This document shows positions 1-7,774 of a stretch of 64,000 bases of DNA, one piece after another. The notes below the pieces were generated by a model. It had not been told where the DNA came from. It did no database searches and saw nothing but the letters and a program-made list of their open reading frames with translations. The stretch is from Armatimonadota bacterium. GTDB taxonomy: Bacteria; Armatimonadota; Fimbriimonadia; Fimbriimonadales; Fimbriimonadaceae. Each line of letters begins with the position of its first letter. Positions within the stretch are counted from its first letter, which is position 1. The position numbers and the translations under genes were made by a program. Location: positions 113,718 through 177,717 of the forward strand of contig DAIDHV010000006.1 of the NCBI GenBank assembly GCA_027451905.1, written 5' to 3'.

Positions 1-324
1 GCTGAACGAAGCGTTTAAGCTTAGGAGTTCTAGAATTCTTGCCGCTAAATTCTTGGGCAATCCAAGGCCGCCGTAGGCTTCTGGGGTATCGATTCCGCAA
101 AAGCCCAGTTCACCTGCCTTTGAAACAAGGTGTTTCATCAAGCCCTCTTCGTGCTCGTCTAACCGCCAAGACATAGGCAGAACTTCTTGCCGCGAAAATT
201 GTTCTGCGGCTTGAATCATCAAAGATTCATCGCCTAAGAATTGCTCGGGATAGAACGAATTTTTTGGCGGGTTGCCCTGTAGGAAATCGCAGCCCTGCGC
301 CGTTGCAGATTGTGTCTGGGACAT
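1..324 (-). CDS. Acyl-CoA dehydrogenase, N-terminal part (truncated by window edge)
   Basis: The reverse strand is open from an ATG at 324-322 to base 1 (108 codons, no stop), so only the N-terminus is present. The segment around residues 85-100 reads ELGFCGIDTPEAYGGLG, the typical helical N-terminal domain of FAD-dependent acyl-CoA dehydrogenases (the leader to the 'YGG.G' turn), and residues 33-50 match the 'Q..A..FS..EVLP' part of the same domain. The family oxidises acyl-CoA thioesters at C2-C3 and passes electrons to ETF. Catalytic residues lie outside the window, so substrate chain length cannot be judged. It is transcribed away from the neighbouring tRNA. Confidence 0.85.
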   Translation of the reverse strand, partial: MSQTQSATAQGCDFLQGNPPKNSFYPEQFLGDESLMIQAAEQFSRQEVLPMSWRLDEHEEGLMKHLVSKAGELGFCGIDTPEAYGGLGLPKNLAARILELLSLNASFS

Positions 325-411
325 ACTTGTAACCTACTCACTTCATTTGTGGGGTTGATATATTATGACTTAGCGGCAAGGCATAAGTGGGTAAGCTTAG
401 CATGCTAGGAT

Positions 412-487
412 GGGCCTGTAGCTCAGGGGTCAGAGCGTGCGGCTCATAACCGCTTGGTCGTGGGTTCGATCCCCACCGGGCCCACCA
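412..487 (+). tRNA. tRNA with CAU anticodon, probably tRNA-Ile2 (lysidine-modified), Met possible
   Basis: A 76-nt cloverleaf is visible: acceptor GGGCCTG/CGGGCCC (412-418 with 474-480, offset by the usual discriminator), D-stem GCTC/GAGC, anticodon loop CTCATAA (443-449, CAT at 445-447), T-stem GTGGG/CCCAC with TTCGATC loop, and an encoded CCA end. The loop plus the 3' side of its stem and the variable region (CATAACCGCTTGGTCG) resembles minor isoleucine tRNAs more than elongator methionine tRNAs. The outermost anticodon-stem pair is T438-T454, a mismatch. Ile2 identity would need TilS, which is not in the window. Confidence 0.93.
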
Positions 488-518
488 ATCCTCTTTAGGC
501 TATGACCGGCTTTTGCTT

Positions 519-1637
519 TTACTTGACGAGAGGAATCCCAGGGTTGCCAATTAATCGGTGCATCCTGCTAAACGGCCACCACACGTAATCAGCGCGGCCT
601 ACTATGCGGTTGCGGGGAACCAAGCCCCAAGCGCGGCCATCAAAGCTATTGTTGCGATCGTCTCCCATCATTAAGTAGTAGCCAGGAGGGATCGGCGCTG
701 GTGGGAGCGACCTTAAATAGTTCATTCGAGAAATGCTGTTGACTTGGTACTTCGCGGCCGTAAATGTGGAGTCTGCGTTGGCCCAAGCCCCTTCGATTTG
801 AAGGGGAATGATCTTTCCGTGATCGTTAACCAGCTTGAAATCGGTAGGGCAGCGTTGGTCAGCAGAAAAAGGGATTTTCTCGAAATTGACGCCCATGGAG
901 TCCTCCAATTTAAAAAAGTGCATGTAGGGCTCTTTGGTGGGCACTCCATTGCGGTAAAGGATATTGTTCTTAAGTTCGATGACGTCTCCAGGCACGCCAA
1001 TGCATCTCTTTACAAAGTCCACACTAACATGGCCGTTAGCGTCCCGTTCCTTGGCAGTTGTAGCGGCACGAGGTGGTATAAAAACCACGATGTCTCCATC
1101 TTTCGGATTAGAAAAGCGATAGACAAACTTGTTGGCAAGGATGTAGTCGCCAACATGGAGGGTGGAAATCATAGACCCGCTAGGAACCACAAAAGCTTGA
1201 ATTAAGTAGGGTCTGATCAGCAAAAAGACAAAGACGCCAGCGTAAACTACCGCGTCCATTGCTTCATTAATGAATGCCAACGTGGGTCCAAGCAAGGTAA
1301 CGGCTCGGAGCCTTGCCGTGGTGACCGTTTCTAGGGTCAGTTCCTTCCGTTTGGTAAAAAGCACGAGCCGTAAGAGAGCGATGCCGGTTGAATTAAGGAA
1401 GATACTAAGTTTTGTAGAGAATCTTCCCAAAGCCGTATCGCTCTGAGGTATATCAATTGCCCCTCCGTTTAAGCCCCTTTGAAGCAAAAAGGCCAAGACG
1501 CGAATGGCGGTGAGTACCGCAACGATAATGACGATCGTGCTCTGAGGAGTTCGGGCAATCTTATCAATTAGAGACTGAGTATCGGTAGTTTGCTCAACTT
1601 GCCCGATGAGCGGCGAAAACAAATGCAAGCCCCTCAA
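519..1637 (-). CDS. lepB: Signal peptidase I
   Basis: This membrane serine protease cleaves signal peptides from exported proteins. Catalytic serine S155 sits in VPSGSM right after a membrane segment (about 130-150), and the general-base lysine is K210 in DFVKRCIGVPGD. The conserved GDDRNNSFDGRAWG box is near residue 325. Two further hydrophobic stretches lie at about 34-52 and 82-95, so the N-terminal anchor is longer than in E. coli LepB and total length (372 aa) is above average. The start is a TTG directly abutting the rplS stop; no ATG occurs before the catalytic domain, so translation is probably coupled to rplS. Codes for the export branch used by the type II system further along. Confidence 0.95.
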   Translation of the reverse strand: MRGLHLFSPLIGQVEQTTDTQSLIDKIARTPQSTIVIIVAVLTAIRVLAFLLQRGLNGGAIDIPQSDTALGRFSTKLSIFLNSTGIALLRLVLFTKRKELTLETVTTARLRAVTLLGPTLAFINEAMDAVVYAGVFVFLLIRPYLIQAFVVPSGSMISTLHVGDYILANKFVYRFSNPKDGDIVVFIPPRAATTAKERDANGHVSVDFVKRCIGVPGDVIELKNNILYRNGVPTKEPYMHFFKLEDSMGVNFEKIPFSADQRCPTDFKLVNDHGKIIPLQIEGAWANADSTFTAAKYQVNSISRMNYLRSLPPAPIPPGYYLMMGDDRNNSFDGRAWGLVPRNRIVGRADYVWWPFSRMHRLIGNPGIPLVK

Positions 1638-1988
1638 CTAACGCCGTTCTTTAATTCTGGCTTCTTTTCCGACTTTCTCTCGGATGTAGTAAAGCTTGGC
1701 CCTTCGAACTTTCCCTCGGCGAATCACTTCAAACTTAGCAACGCTCGGGGAATGCAAAGGCAATGTTCTTTCAACCCCCACTCCGCTTGTGATCTTGCGC
1801 AGGGTGATGGTTTCGGCTATGCCGCCATGCTTTTTCGCAATGACAAGGCCTTCGAAGATCTGAATTCTTTCCTTATTTCCTTCACGAACCTTGAGGTGGG
1901 CGCGAACGGTATCCCCCGGCCAAATTTCAGGAAGATCGGTTTTAAGAACGTCATTAGCGACGCTGGACAAAATTGCGGACTGAGACAT
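1638..1988 (-). CDS. rplS: Ribosomal protein L19
   Basis: A 116-aa L19 of the 50S subunit, located at the 30S-50S interface. Family hallmarks are the early '[27 protein letters not shown]' region (residues about 24-50), '[19 protein letters not shown]' and the C-terminal '[24 protein letters not shown]'. Length is typical for the family. It lies between trmD (94 bp upstream) and lepB (directly abutting), the common trmD-rplS-lepB order, so co-transcription with lepB is likely. Confidence 0.97.
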   Translation of the reverse strand: MSQSAILSSVANDVLKTDLPEIWPGDTVRAHLKVREGNKERIQIFEGLVIAKKHGGIAETITLRKITSGVGVERTLPLHSPSVAKFEVIRRGKVRRAKLYYIREKVGKEARIKERR

Positions 1989-2082
1989 AGTTTAATACTC
2001 TTGGCTGACTTGCGACAAAATAGTATGACAGGTTCAGACTAGATTCTGCAACGCTCTTCGCAAGTTCGTGGTTCCGCTAGCC

Positions 2083-2778
2083 TCAATCTTCTTCTTGTGA
2101 TGCGATTCTTGATTGCTCTTTAGCCCACTTATCTACTTGAGCGTGATTGCCAGAAACTAAGACATCTGGAACCATGATTCCCCTCCAAACTGCCGGTTTC
2201 GTGTAGTTGGGAGGCGACTTCCTCCCTGACCACTGCTCGGCAAAGCTATCAAACTCCAAACTTTCTTGGTTTCCCAGCACTCCAGGCTTCAGTCTTATGA
2301 TTGAGTCTGCCATCACCAAGGCAGGCAGCTCTCCACCCGTCAAAATATAGGGTCCAATTGTGATTGATCTCGCGTTGAAGTAGTCAGGCAGTCTTTGATC
2401 TATCCCCTCGTAGTGTCCGCAGAAGATTCCAATTTCAGAAAACTCAGAAAGCTGCATCGCCAATGACTGGGTAAAGGGTTCGCCAGTTGGATCCGTGATG
2501 AGCCACACTGCATCAGAGCTAAGGTGAAGTGATTCGGCGGCAAGTGCAACCGGCTCTGCCTTCAGCAGCATTCCAGGAAATCCTCCGTACGGCGAGTCAT
2601 CAACTGTCCTATGTCGGTCATAGGCAAAATCTCGTGGAGATGCAACCTGAACTTCAGCCAAACCTGCATCAACTGCCTTGCCAATGACGCTGGATTCCAT
2701 ATAGGTCTCAATGACTTCAGGGAACAGAGACACAAATCCAAGTCTTAAGGAGGGAAGGTTGTCTGAATTCATCGCCAA
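2083..2778 (-). CDS. trmD: tRNA (guanine-N1)-methyltransferase
   Basis: Methylates G37 of tRNAs that read CNN codons, using S-adenosylmethionine bound in a trefoil knot, which prevents frameshifting. Visible motifs are DSPYGG (61-66), GHYEGIDQR (121-129) and IGPYILTGGELPA (141-153), the last two forming the knot and SAM pocket, plus GNQES and SGNHAQVDKW at the C-terminal side. The 231-aa length is normal. The start MAMNSDN has an in-frame alternative ATG two codons later. Head of the trmD-rplS-lepB group and divergent from gcvH with only 45 bp between them. Confidence 0.96.
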   Translation of the reverse strand: MAMNSDNLPSLRLGFVSLFPEVIETYMESSVIGKAVDAGLAEVQVASPRDFAYDRHRTVDDSPYGGFPGMLLKAEPVALAAESLHLSSDAVWLITDPTGEPFTQSLAMQLSEFSEIGIFCGHYEGIDQRLPDYFNARSITIGPYILTGGELPALVMADSIIRLKPGVLGNQESLEFDSFAEQWSGRKSPPNYTKPAVWRGIMVPDVLVSGNHAQVDKWAKEQSRIASQEED

Positions 2779-2823
2779 ATTTGCCCTCTCAATGGTACGC
2801 TTTTATGAAGAAAGCCCACCTTT

Positions 2824-3204
2824 ATGTCTCAACTTCCTTCTGAATTAAAGTACACGGAATCGCACGAATGGGTCCGCCTCGAAGGTGAAATCGCCTTCGT
2901 TGGCATTACAGATTTTGCCCAATCTGAACTAGGAGACATTGTCTATGTCTCCCTTCCCGAGCCAGGAAGAATCTTAAGAAAAGGCGATTCGTTCGGCGCG
3001 GTTGAAAGCGTCAAGACGGCAAGCGACCTATACAGTCCAATCAGCGGAGAAGTGCTTGAGGCCAACGAGCTGGCAACCAATCAAACCGAGTTGGTTAACA
3101 CGGATCCCTATGGAAAGGGCTACTTACTGAAGGTGAAGCTGAGTGACCCAAGCGAAGTAGGCAGTTTGATTTCCGCAGAGCAATACGCAAAACTGCTCCC
3201 CTAA
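2824..3204 (+). CDS. gcvH: Glycine cleavage system H protein
   Basis: The lipoyl carrier of the glycine cleavage complex, shuttling the aminomethyl group between P and T proteins and electrons to L protein. The lipoylation site is K64 in ESVKTASD, within the usual 'GAVESVK..SDLYSP' hammerhead. Length (126 aa) is typical. It is followed after 6 bp by gcvPA, forming gcvH-gcvPA-gcvPB. The T protein gene (gcvT) is 37 kb away on the other strand. Lipoate for K64 may come from the lipoate-ligase-like gene at 13263. Confidence 0.97.
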   Translation: MSQLPSELKYTESHEWVRLEGEIAFVGITDFAQSELGDIVYVSLPEPGRILRKGDSFGAVESVKTASDLYSPISGEVLEANELATNQTELVNTDPYGKGYLLKVKLSDPSEVGSLISAEQYAKLLP

Positions 3205-3210
3205 TCCAAT

Positions 3211-4548
3211 ATGCCCTATACGCCCCACACTGAATACGACCGCACTGCAATGCTGTCTGAACTCAATTTAAGTTCAACAGACGAGTTGTTTCGAGAAATT
3301 CCTGAAAACCTGAGGGTTCAAAAAGGAAGCCTTTCTTTACCGAACGCGCTTAGCGAATACGAGATTGAAAAGCACCTTTTTAGGCTCAGCCGATTAAATC
3401 GATCATCCTTTGATTTGATCTCCTTTTTGGGAGCGGGCATGTACGATCGTTACATCCCGTCTACCGTGTCTGCCATGATCAGCAGGGGTGAGTTTTTAAC
3501 CGCCTACACTCCCTACCAGCCGGAAGCCTCCCAAGGGTCCCTGCAAACCATTTACGAATTTCAAACCATGATTGCGGAGTTGTTCGGCACGGACCTAGCA
3601 AACGCTTCGATGTATGATGGAGCCACTTCCATGGCAGAGGCGGCTATCGTGGCCCATGGAATCAACGGCCGCAATACCATTGCGGTTAGTGACCTGATTC
3701 ATCCCCATCATCGCCAAGTCCTCAATACCTATTGCTGGGCCATTGGACTCAAGACTGAGGTTGTGCCATCCGTGAACGGGGTTTGCAAACTGCCGGAAGT
3801 CGGTGATCAGTTTGCTTGCATTGTGGTTGGCCATCCTAATTTTCTTGGAAACCTTGAGGATTTATCGGCGGTGAGAGAGTGGTGCAATGCATCTGGGTCT
3901 CAGATGATCGTTAGCACCGATCCCATCGCTTGCGCACTGCTTAAACCTCCTGGAGAGTTTGGCGCCGATTTTGTAGTCGGTGAAGGGCAGTGCCTGGGGG
4001 TTGCCATGGGTCTTGGCGGGCCCGCGGTTGGCCTGTTTGGCTGCAAGCAAGAGCATATTAGAAGGATTCCGGGACGAATCGTTGGAAAAACTAAGGAAGT
4101 TCATGGAGACCAGGAAGGGTACGTGATGACTCTGAGAACAAGGGAACAAGACATCAGGCGAGAAAAGGCAACCAGCAATATCTGCACTAATGAAGCTTTG
4201 ATGGCACTTGCCAACACGGTCTACCTTTGCGCAGTTGGTAAGAACGGCATTAAGCAAGTTGCAGAAGCCAGCTTAAGGAACTCCAGATATTTGCAATCAA
4301 AATTAGAGGCAATCGGAATGAAGAAAGTGGATTCTAGCCGCTACTTTTGTGAGTTTGCTGTGGACTTAGGAAAGAATGCGGCTCCGATCGTGGATCGAAT
4401 GTTAGAGCGTGGATTTCTTGCCGGGTTGGCGCTTGGTGAGTATTATCCGGCGAGGGAAAATCAACTCCTTGTGGCAACAACCGAAAAGCGTAACAAAGAA
4501 GAAATTGATCAGTATGTTTCGGAATTAGCGGCAGAGGTGGGGCGATGA
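3211..4548 (+). CDS. gcvPA: Glycine dehydrogenase (decarboxylating), alpha subunit
   Basis: N-terminal half of a split P protein, which decarboxylates glycine with PLP. The 445-aa length and start 'YTPHTEYDRTAMLSELNLSSTDELFREIP' match the GcvPA family; 'FLGAGMYDRYIPSTV', 'YTPYQPEASQGSLQTIYEFQTMIAELFG' and 'DGATSMAEAA' are family blocks at about 70-145. This subunit lacks the PLP lysine, which sits on GcvPB. The gene overlaps gcvPB by four bases (ATGA), implying coupled translation and equal amounts of the two subunits. The two-subunit form is usual in Gram-positive, thermophilic and deep-branching bacteria and differs from the fused E. coli enzyme. Confidence 0.97.
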   Translation: MPYTPHTEYDRTAMLSELNLSSTDELFREIPENLRVQKGSLSLPNALSEYEIEKHLFRLSRLNRSSFDLISFLGAGMYDRYIPSTVSAMISRGEFLTAYTPYQPEASQGSLQTIYEFQTMIAELFGTDLANASMYDGATSMAEAAIVAHGINGRNTIAVSDLIHPHHRQVLNTYCWAIGLKTEVVPSVNGVCKLPEVGDQFACIVVGHPNFLGNLEDLSAVREWCNASGSQMIVSTDPIACALLKPPGEFGADFVVGEGQCLGVAMGLGGPAVGLFGCKQEHIRRIPGRIVGKTKEVHGDQEGYVMTLRTREQDIRREKATSNICTNEALMALANTVYLCAVGKNGIKQVAEASLRNSRYLQSKLEAIGMKKVDSSRYFCEFAVDLGKNAAPIVDRMLERGFLAGLALGEYYPARENQLLVATTEKRNKEEIDQYVSELAAEVGR

Positions 4549-6041
4549 ATCAAGAATTTGCAGGCATCAAAAAGAGGGTTCCAAGCCCCAAACTAGTCTT
4601 TGAGAAGTCATCGCCGGGGCGTGTTGGATGCAATTTACCGTCAATCACGACTCCTGAGGTGGATTTAAATCAAGAACTCGGCGAAACGAGGTCTGAGCTC
4701 CATTTGCCCGAGCTGAGCGAATTGGAAGTGGTCCGACATTTTACAAATCTTAGCCATATCAATTATGGGATTGAGACCGGATTCTATCCACTGGGCAGCT
4801 GTACCATGAAGTACAACCCCAAGATCAACGAGCGGGTTGCAGGTCTTTCTGGATTTACACAATTACATCCTATGCAGCCGGTGTCAACTTACCCCGGTGC
4901 GATTGAGGTGATGGTTCAGGTTCAAGAGTTTTTAGCGGAACTCACCGGATTTGATGCCATTTCACTCCAGCCGGTTGCTGGCGCCCATGGTGAGATGACC
5001 TGTTTGATGCTGATGAAGGCTTACCATGCAGCAAAGGGCCAAGGCAGCCGACGGATCATTCTTGTGCCAGATAGCGCCCACGGCACAAATCCCGCAAGCG
5101 CGGCAAGATGCGGCTATGAAGTTAAAGCCGTGCCAACTGATGCAAATGGAAACTCAGACGTGGCGGCGCTAAAAGGGATCTTGGATGGGCTGGGAAGTGA
5201 GATCGCAGGCCTCATGCTTACAAATCCTTCAACCTTGGGCCTCTTTGAAACTCAAATTGAAGAAATTTGCCAATTAATCCACAACATCGGAGGGTTAGTT
5301 TTTTGTGATGGCGCCAACATGAATGCGATGGTTGGAACCACAAGGCCCGGTGATCATGGTTTTGACTGCATGCATCTCAATCTCCACAAAACATTTAGCA
5401 CTCCTCACGGTGGCGGCGGACCAGGTTGTGGTGCCATTGGGGTTAAGCAAGAGTTGGTTCCTTTCCTGCCCTCGCCGATAGTATGCCGAAATTCAAACGG
5501 CATGGCTCAGCTTGATTTTGAGAGACCCGAATCGATTGGAAGGGTCAGCCCCTACTTCGGACAGTTTTTGATGGAAGTTCGTGCTCTTGCCTACCTACTG
5601 AGCTATGGAAAAGAGCACATTCATTTGATTTCTGAATGCGCGGTTCTTAATGCCAACTACGTGCAAGAAAAATTGAAAAAGGTCTTGCCTCCCGCGTTTG
5701 ATCGGCCATGTACCCATGAATGTGTTTTGACCGCCGAGAAATATAAGAAAGAGTTTGGCGTCCGAGCTTTAGACATCAGCAAGCGGTTGATTGATTATGG
5801 ATTTCACCCTCCCACAAACTACTTTCCTCTCATTGTTCCCGAAGCAATGATGATTGAACCCACCGAAACAGAGTGCAAGGAAACCTTGGATAAGTTTTGT
5901 GAAGCGCTGATCCTGATCTGTGAAGAAGCTTCTGTTCAGCCTGATTTGCTGCATCAAGCACCCACCTCTCAGATTGTTGGCAGGCTAGACGAAACCCTGG
6001 CCGTCAAGCAGCTCAATGTTAGGTGGAAACCGAGCACGTAA
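4545..6041 (+). CDS. gcvPB: Glycine dehydrogenase (decarboxylating), beta subunit
   Basis: C-terminal, PLP-binding half of the split glycine decarboxylase. The Schiff-base lysine is K282 in NLHKTFSTPHGGGGPG; YPLGSCTMKYNPK (81-93) and PDSAHGTNPASAA (175-187) are further family blocks. The 498-aa length is normal. It ends the gcvH-gcvPA-gcvPB operon. With GcvT, GcvH and a lipoamide dehydrogenase (not in the window) it produces methylene-THF, CO2, NH3 and NADH from glycine. Confidence 0.97.
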   Translation: MNQEFAGIKKRVPSPKLVFEKSSPGRVGCNLPSITTPEVDLNQELGETRSELHLPELSELEVVRHFTNLSHINYGIETGFYPLGSCTMKYNPKINERVAGLSGFTQLHPMQPVSTYPGAIEVMVQVQEFLAELTGFDAISLQPVAGAHGEMTCLMLMKAYHAAKGQGSRRIILVPDSAHGTNPASAARCGYEVKAVPTDANGNSDVAALKGILDGLGSEIAGLMLTNPSTLGLFETQIEEICQLIHNIGGLVFCDGANMNAMVGTTRPGDHGFDCMHLNLHKTFSTPHGGGGPGCGAIGVKQELVPFLPSPIVCRNSNGMAQLDFERPESIGRVSPYFGQFLMEVRALAYLLSYGKEHIHLISECAVLNANYVQEKLKKVLPPAFDRPCTHECVLTAEKYKKEFGVRALDISKRLIDYGFHPPTNYFPLIVPEAMMIEPTETECKETLDKFCEALILICEEASVQPDLLHQAPTSQIVGRLDETLAVKQLNVRWKPST

Positions 6042-6198
6042 ACCTAGGCTCCTTCGAATCGGATGACAGGAGATGTTCCGTTTTTAGCTGACGGGTCTCT
6101 TCAATCTTTGGTGCCCAATTGCCCATGATTGGCTCTCCTCACGCCCTTATCTTCTAAAAGAATATATATCAAGAGAAGCTATATGTTTGAAATCATGA

Positions 6199-6204
6199 TA
6201 TAAT
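6199..6204 (+). promoter_or_regulatory. Probable -10 box before the PadR gene
   Basis: A perfect TATAAT lies 15 bp upstream of the PadR ATG. No good -35 is present at 17 bp (AAGCTA), which is common for promoters under a repressor/activator. It is embedded in AT-rich partial symmetry (ATATG ... CATGATAT, 6181-6202) that could be the autoregulatory PadR operator. The rest of the 6042-6218 gap shows nothing recognisable. Confidence 0.4.
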
Positions 6205-6218
6205 GCTTTTGAGGAAAT

Positions 6219-6560
6219 ATGGCATTTAAGTCAGACGTCAAAACACTCGTGCTATCGGCCCTGTACCACGGGCCAAAGCATGGCTACCTAATCGCAAAAT
6301 ATATCAGAGAGCAAAGTCAGCAGGCTCTCAATGTTGGGGAAAGCGCCATCTATCCCGTCTTGCAAGACTTGGTGGAAGCCAATTTAGTGACCTTTACCTG
6401 CCAATATCAAGACGGGAAGCCAGCACGAAAAGTCTACAGCCTTTCTTATAGCGGACAAGCCGAGTTTGCCGCCCATATATCGGCATGGGAAAGGTTTGTA
6501 AAGGGTGTTCAAGGTGTCGTTTCTGGTTCCAATTCAACCAAGGAGTCTCACAGTGCTTAA
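6219..6560 (+). CDS. PadR-family transcriptional regulator
   Basis: A 113-aa winged-helix regulator. 'LVLSALYHGPKHGYLIAKYIREQS' (about 9-32) and 'AIYPVLQDLVEANLVT' (about 42-58) are the recognition-helix and wing pattern of PadR proteins, followed by 'GKPARKVYSLSYSGQAEF'. PadR proteins are usually autorepressors that respond to small molecules or membrane stress. The stop overlaps the GTG start of the following membrane protein gene, a pairing seen often where PadR controls permease-prefix-domain proteins. The ligand cannot be predicted. Confidence 0.92.
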   Translation: MAFKSDVKTLVLSALYHGPKHGYLIAKYIREQSQQALNVGESAIYPVLQDLVEANLVTFTCQYQDGKPARKVYSLSYSGQAEFAAHISAWERFVKGVQGVVSGSNSTKESHSA

Positions 6561-7674
6561 TCCTATCACTCGGTATGTTGGATATTTAGAACAGGTTTTG
6601 TTCAAGTGTTTACCGTTGGAAGAAACCGAGAAAATTAGCCGCGAAACGCAATACCATTTGCAAGATTTAGCCGCAGAATTTGCCACAAATGGTGTGAGCC
6701 AAGATGCGGCTGAGCAAATGGCAATCGAGCGTTTTGGCCCTCCGCTGGCTTATGTGCGAAAAATCCTCAATCGACGGTTTGACACCAATGGGAAGAAGAT
6801 TTGGCTTTGGCTCAAGCTCTGTGCTTTTATGGTCTTTTTGTGCTTCTTTGTTTTTGACCACAACTACATACAAGTCAATTATGTTGCTGCCCCATGTGCC
6901 GTGGTGGGGATGATACTGTACAAAAAGTTCACCCCAATTTACACCATCCTTGCCGCAATTCCCGCCTTTTTGCTGCTCGTGATTTTGTCGGTTACCGCAC
7001 GCCCTACGTCTTATCAACTAGTATCTGGTTGGACCAATAATCCCATGAATCAGGTCAATTATCAATATGAGACCATTCCAATCAACAGTGTGGGCCAGGG
7101 GCAAACACCCGGAAACTCGGCTTTTTATCAGCCAAGGATTGGGTATGCAAGGGTTTTGGCAAGTGCCAGCGGAGTCATTCGATTAAGAATAGATCAGTTG
7201 AAGTTGCAAAAACTAGTGGAAGGTCATGTGAAAACAATTTATCACTATGACGGAGCGACTCAATACCGCAGCTCCTTGCGATCTGTAAAATCAAGCCAAG
7301 ATGGTGTGACTAGCTGGGAGCCAATATATTACAGCCCACCAACATTGGCCCAATTTACAGCCTATATTAACAAAAAGTCCAGTTCATCAGAAATGCCATC
7401 CGGTCCCCCAACATCCTATGAAATGGCGAGGAAGAAGTGGAATGCCGTGCTGCCGGAAATGTGCAATTTGTTAAGATTTATTCTTATTAAATATCAATCT
7501 CCCGTGCTTCAATCTTCACCTGAAATTGTGAGCCAAGGTCGGCTCTCTTACTTCCTTGACAATGCTCCTGGTTTGGTTGGCGTGCTCCTGTTCGGTATTT
7601 TTCTTGATTTTGTCTTCGCGGTAATAGGAAGGACACTTCGAGAGCAAAAGATTCAGAGACTCCTGCTAACTTGA
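6553..7674 (+). CDS. Membrane protein with N-terminal permease-prefix-like domain, PadR partner
   Basis: The start is taken as GTG 6553 because AAGGAG sits 9 bp upstream (6538-6544) and it overlaps the PadR stop by 8 bases; a longer reading frame begins at 6505 without support. The 373-aa product begins with a helical 'EETEKISRETQYHLQDLAAEF' to 'MAIERFGPPLAYVRKIL' segment (about 18-65), like the prefix domain found on ABC permeases and other PadR-linked proteins. Three hydrophobic segments follow (about 78-95, 97-113, 116-135), then a long extracytoplasmic region and a last membrane helix near 345-362. No catalytic motif is recognised. Probably a membrane stress or envelope protein regulated by its PadR neighbour. 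Confidence 0.75.
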   Translation: MLNPITRYVGYLEQVLFKCLPLEETEKISRETQYHLQDLAAEFATNGVSQDAAEQMAIERFGPPLAYVRKILNRRFDTNGKKIWLWLKLCAFMVFLCFFVFDHNYIQVNYVAAPCAVVGMILYKKFTPIYTILAAIPAFLLLVILSVTARPTSYQLVSGWTNNPMNQVNYQYETIPINSVGQGQTPGNSAFYQPRIGYARVLASASGVIRLRIDQLKLQKLVEGHVKTIYHYDGATQYRSSLRSVKSSQDGVTSWEPIYYSPPTLAQFTAYINKKSSSSEMPSGPPTSYEMARKKWNAVLPEMCNLLRFILIKYQSPVLQSSPEIVSQGRLSYFLDNAPGLVGVLLFGIFLDFVFAVIGRTLREQKIQRLLLT

Positions 7675-7694
7675 GCCCCACCGAAGCCGGATTT

Positions 7695-7739
7695 GGGCGC
7701 CGGTTGATGCCAGTTTTAGCCTGTTATCAACCGGTGCCC
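7695..7739. terminator. Long hairpin between convergent genes
   Basis: A 14-bp stem (7695-7708 with 7726-7739, one G-T wobble) encloses a 17-nt loop. It lies between the stops of the rightward membrane protein gene and the leftward haem/copper protein gene. Neither side has a good T-run, so a Rho-independent role is plausible but not classical. Confidence 0.5.
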
Positions 7740-7774
7740 GCTTGGCAATAAAATTGACATTTGCAGGCAGACTG

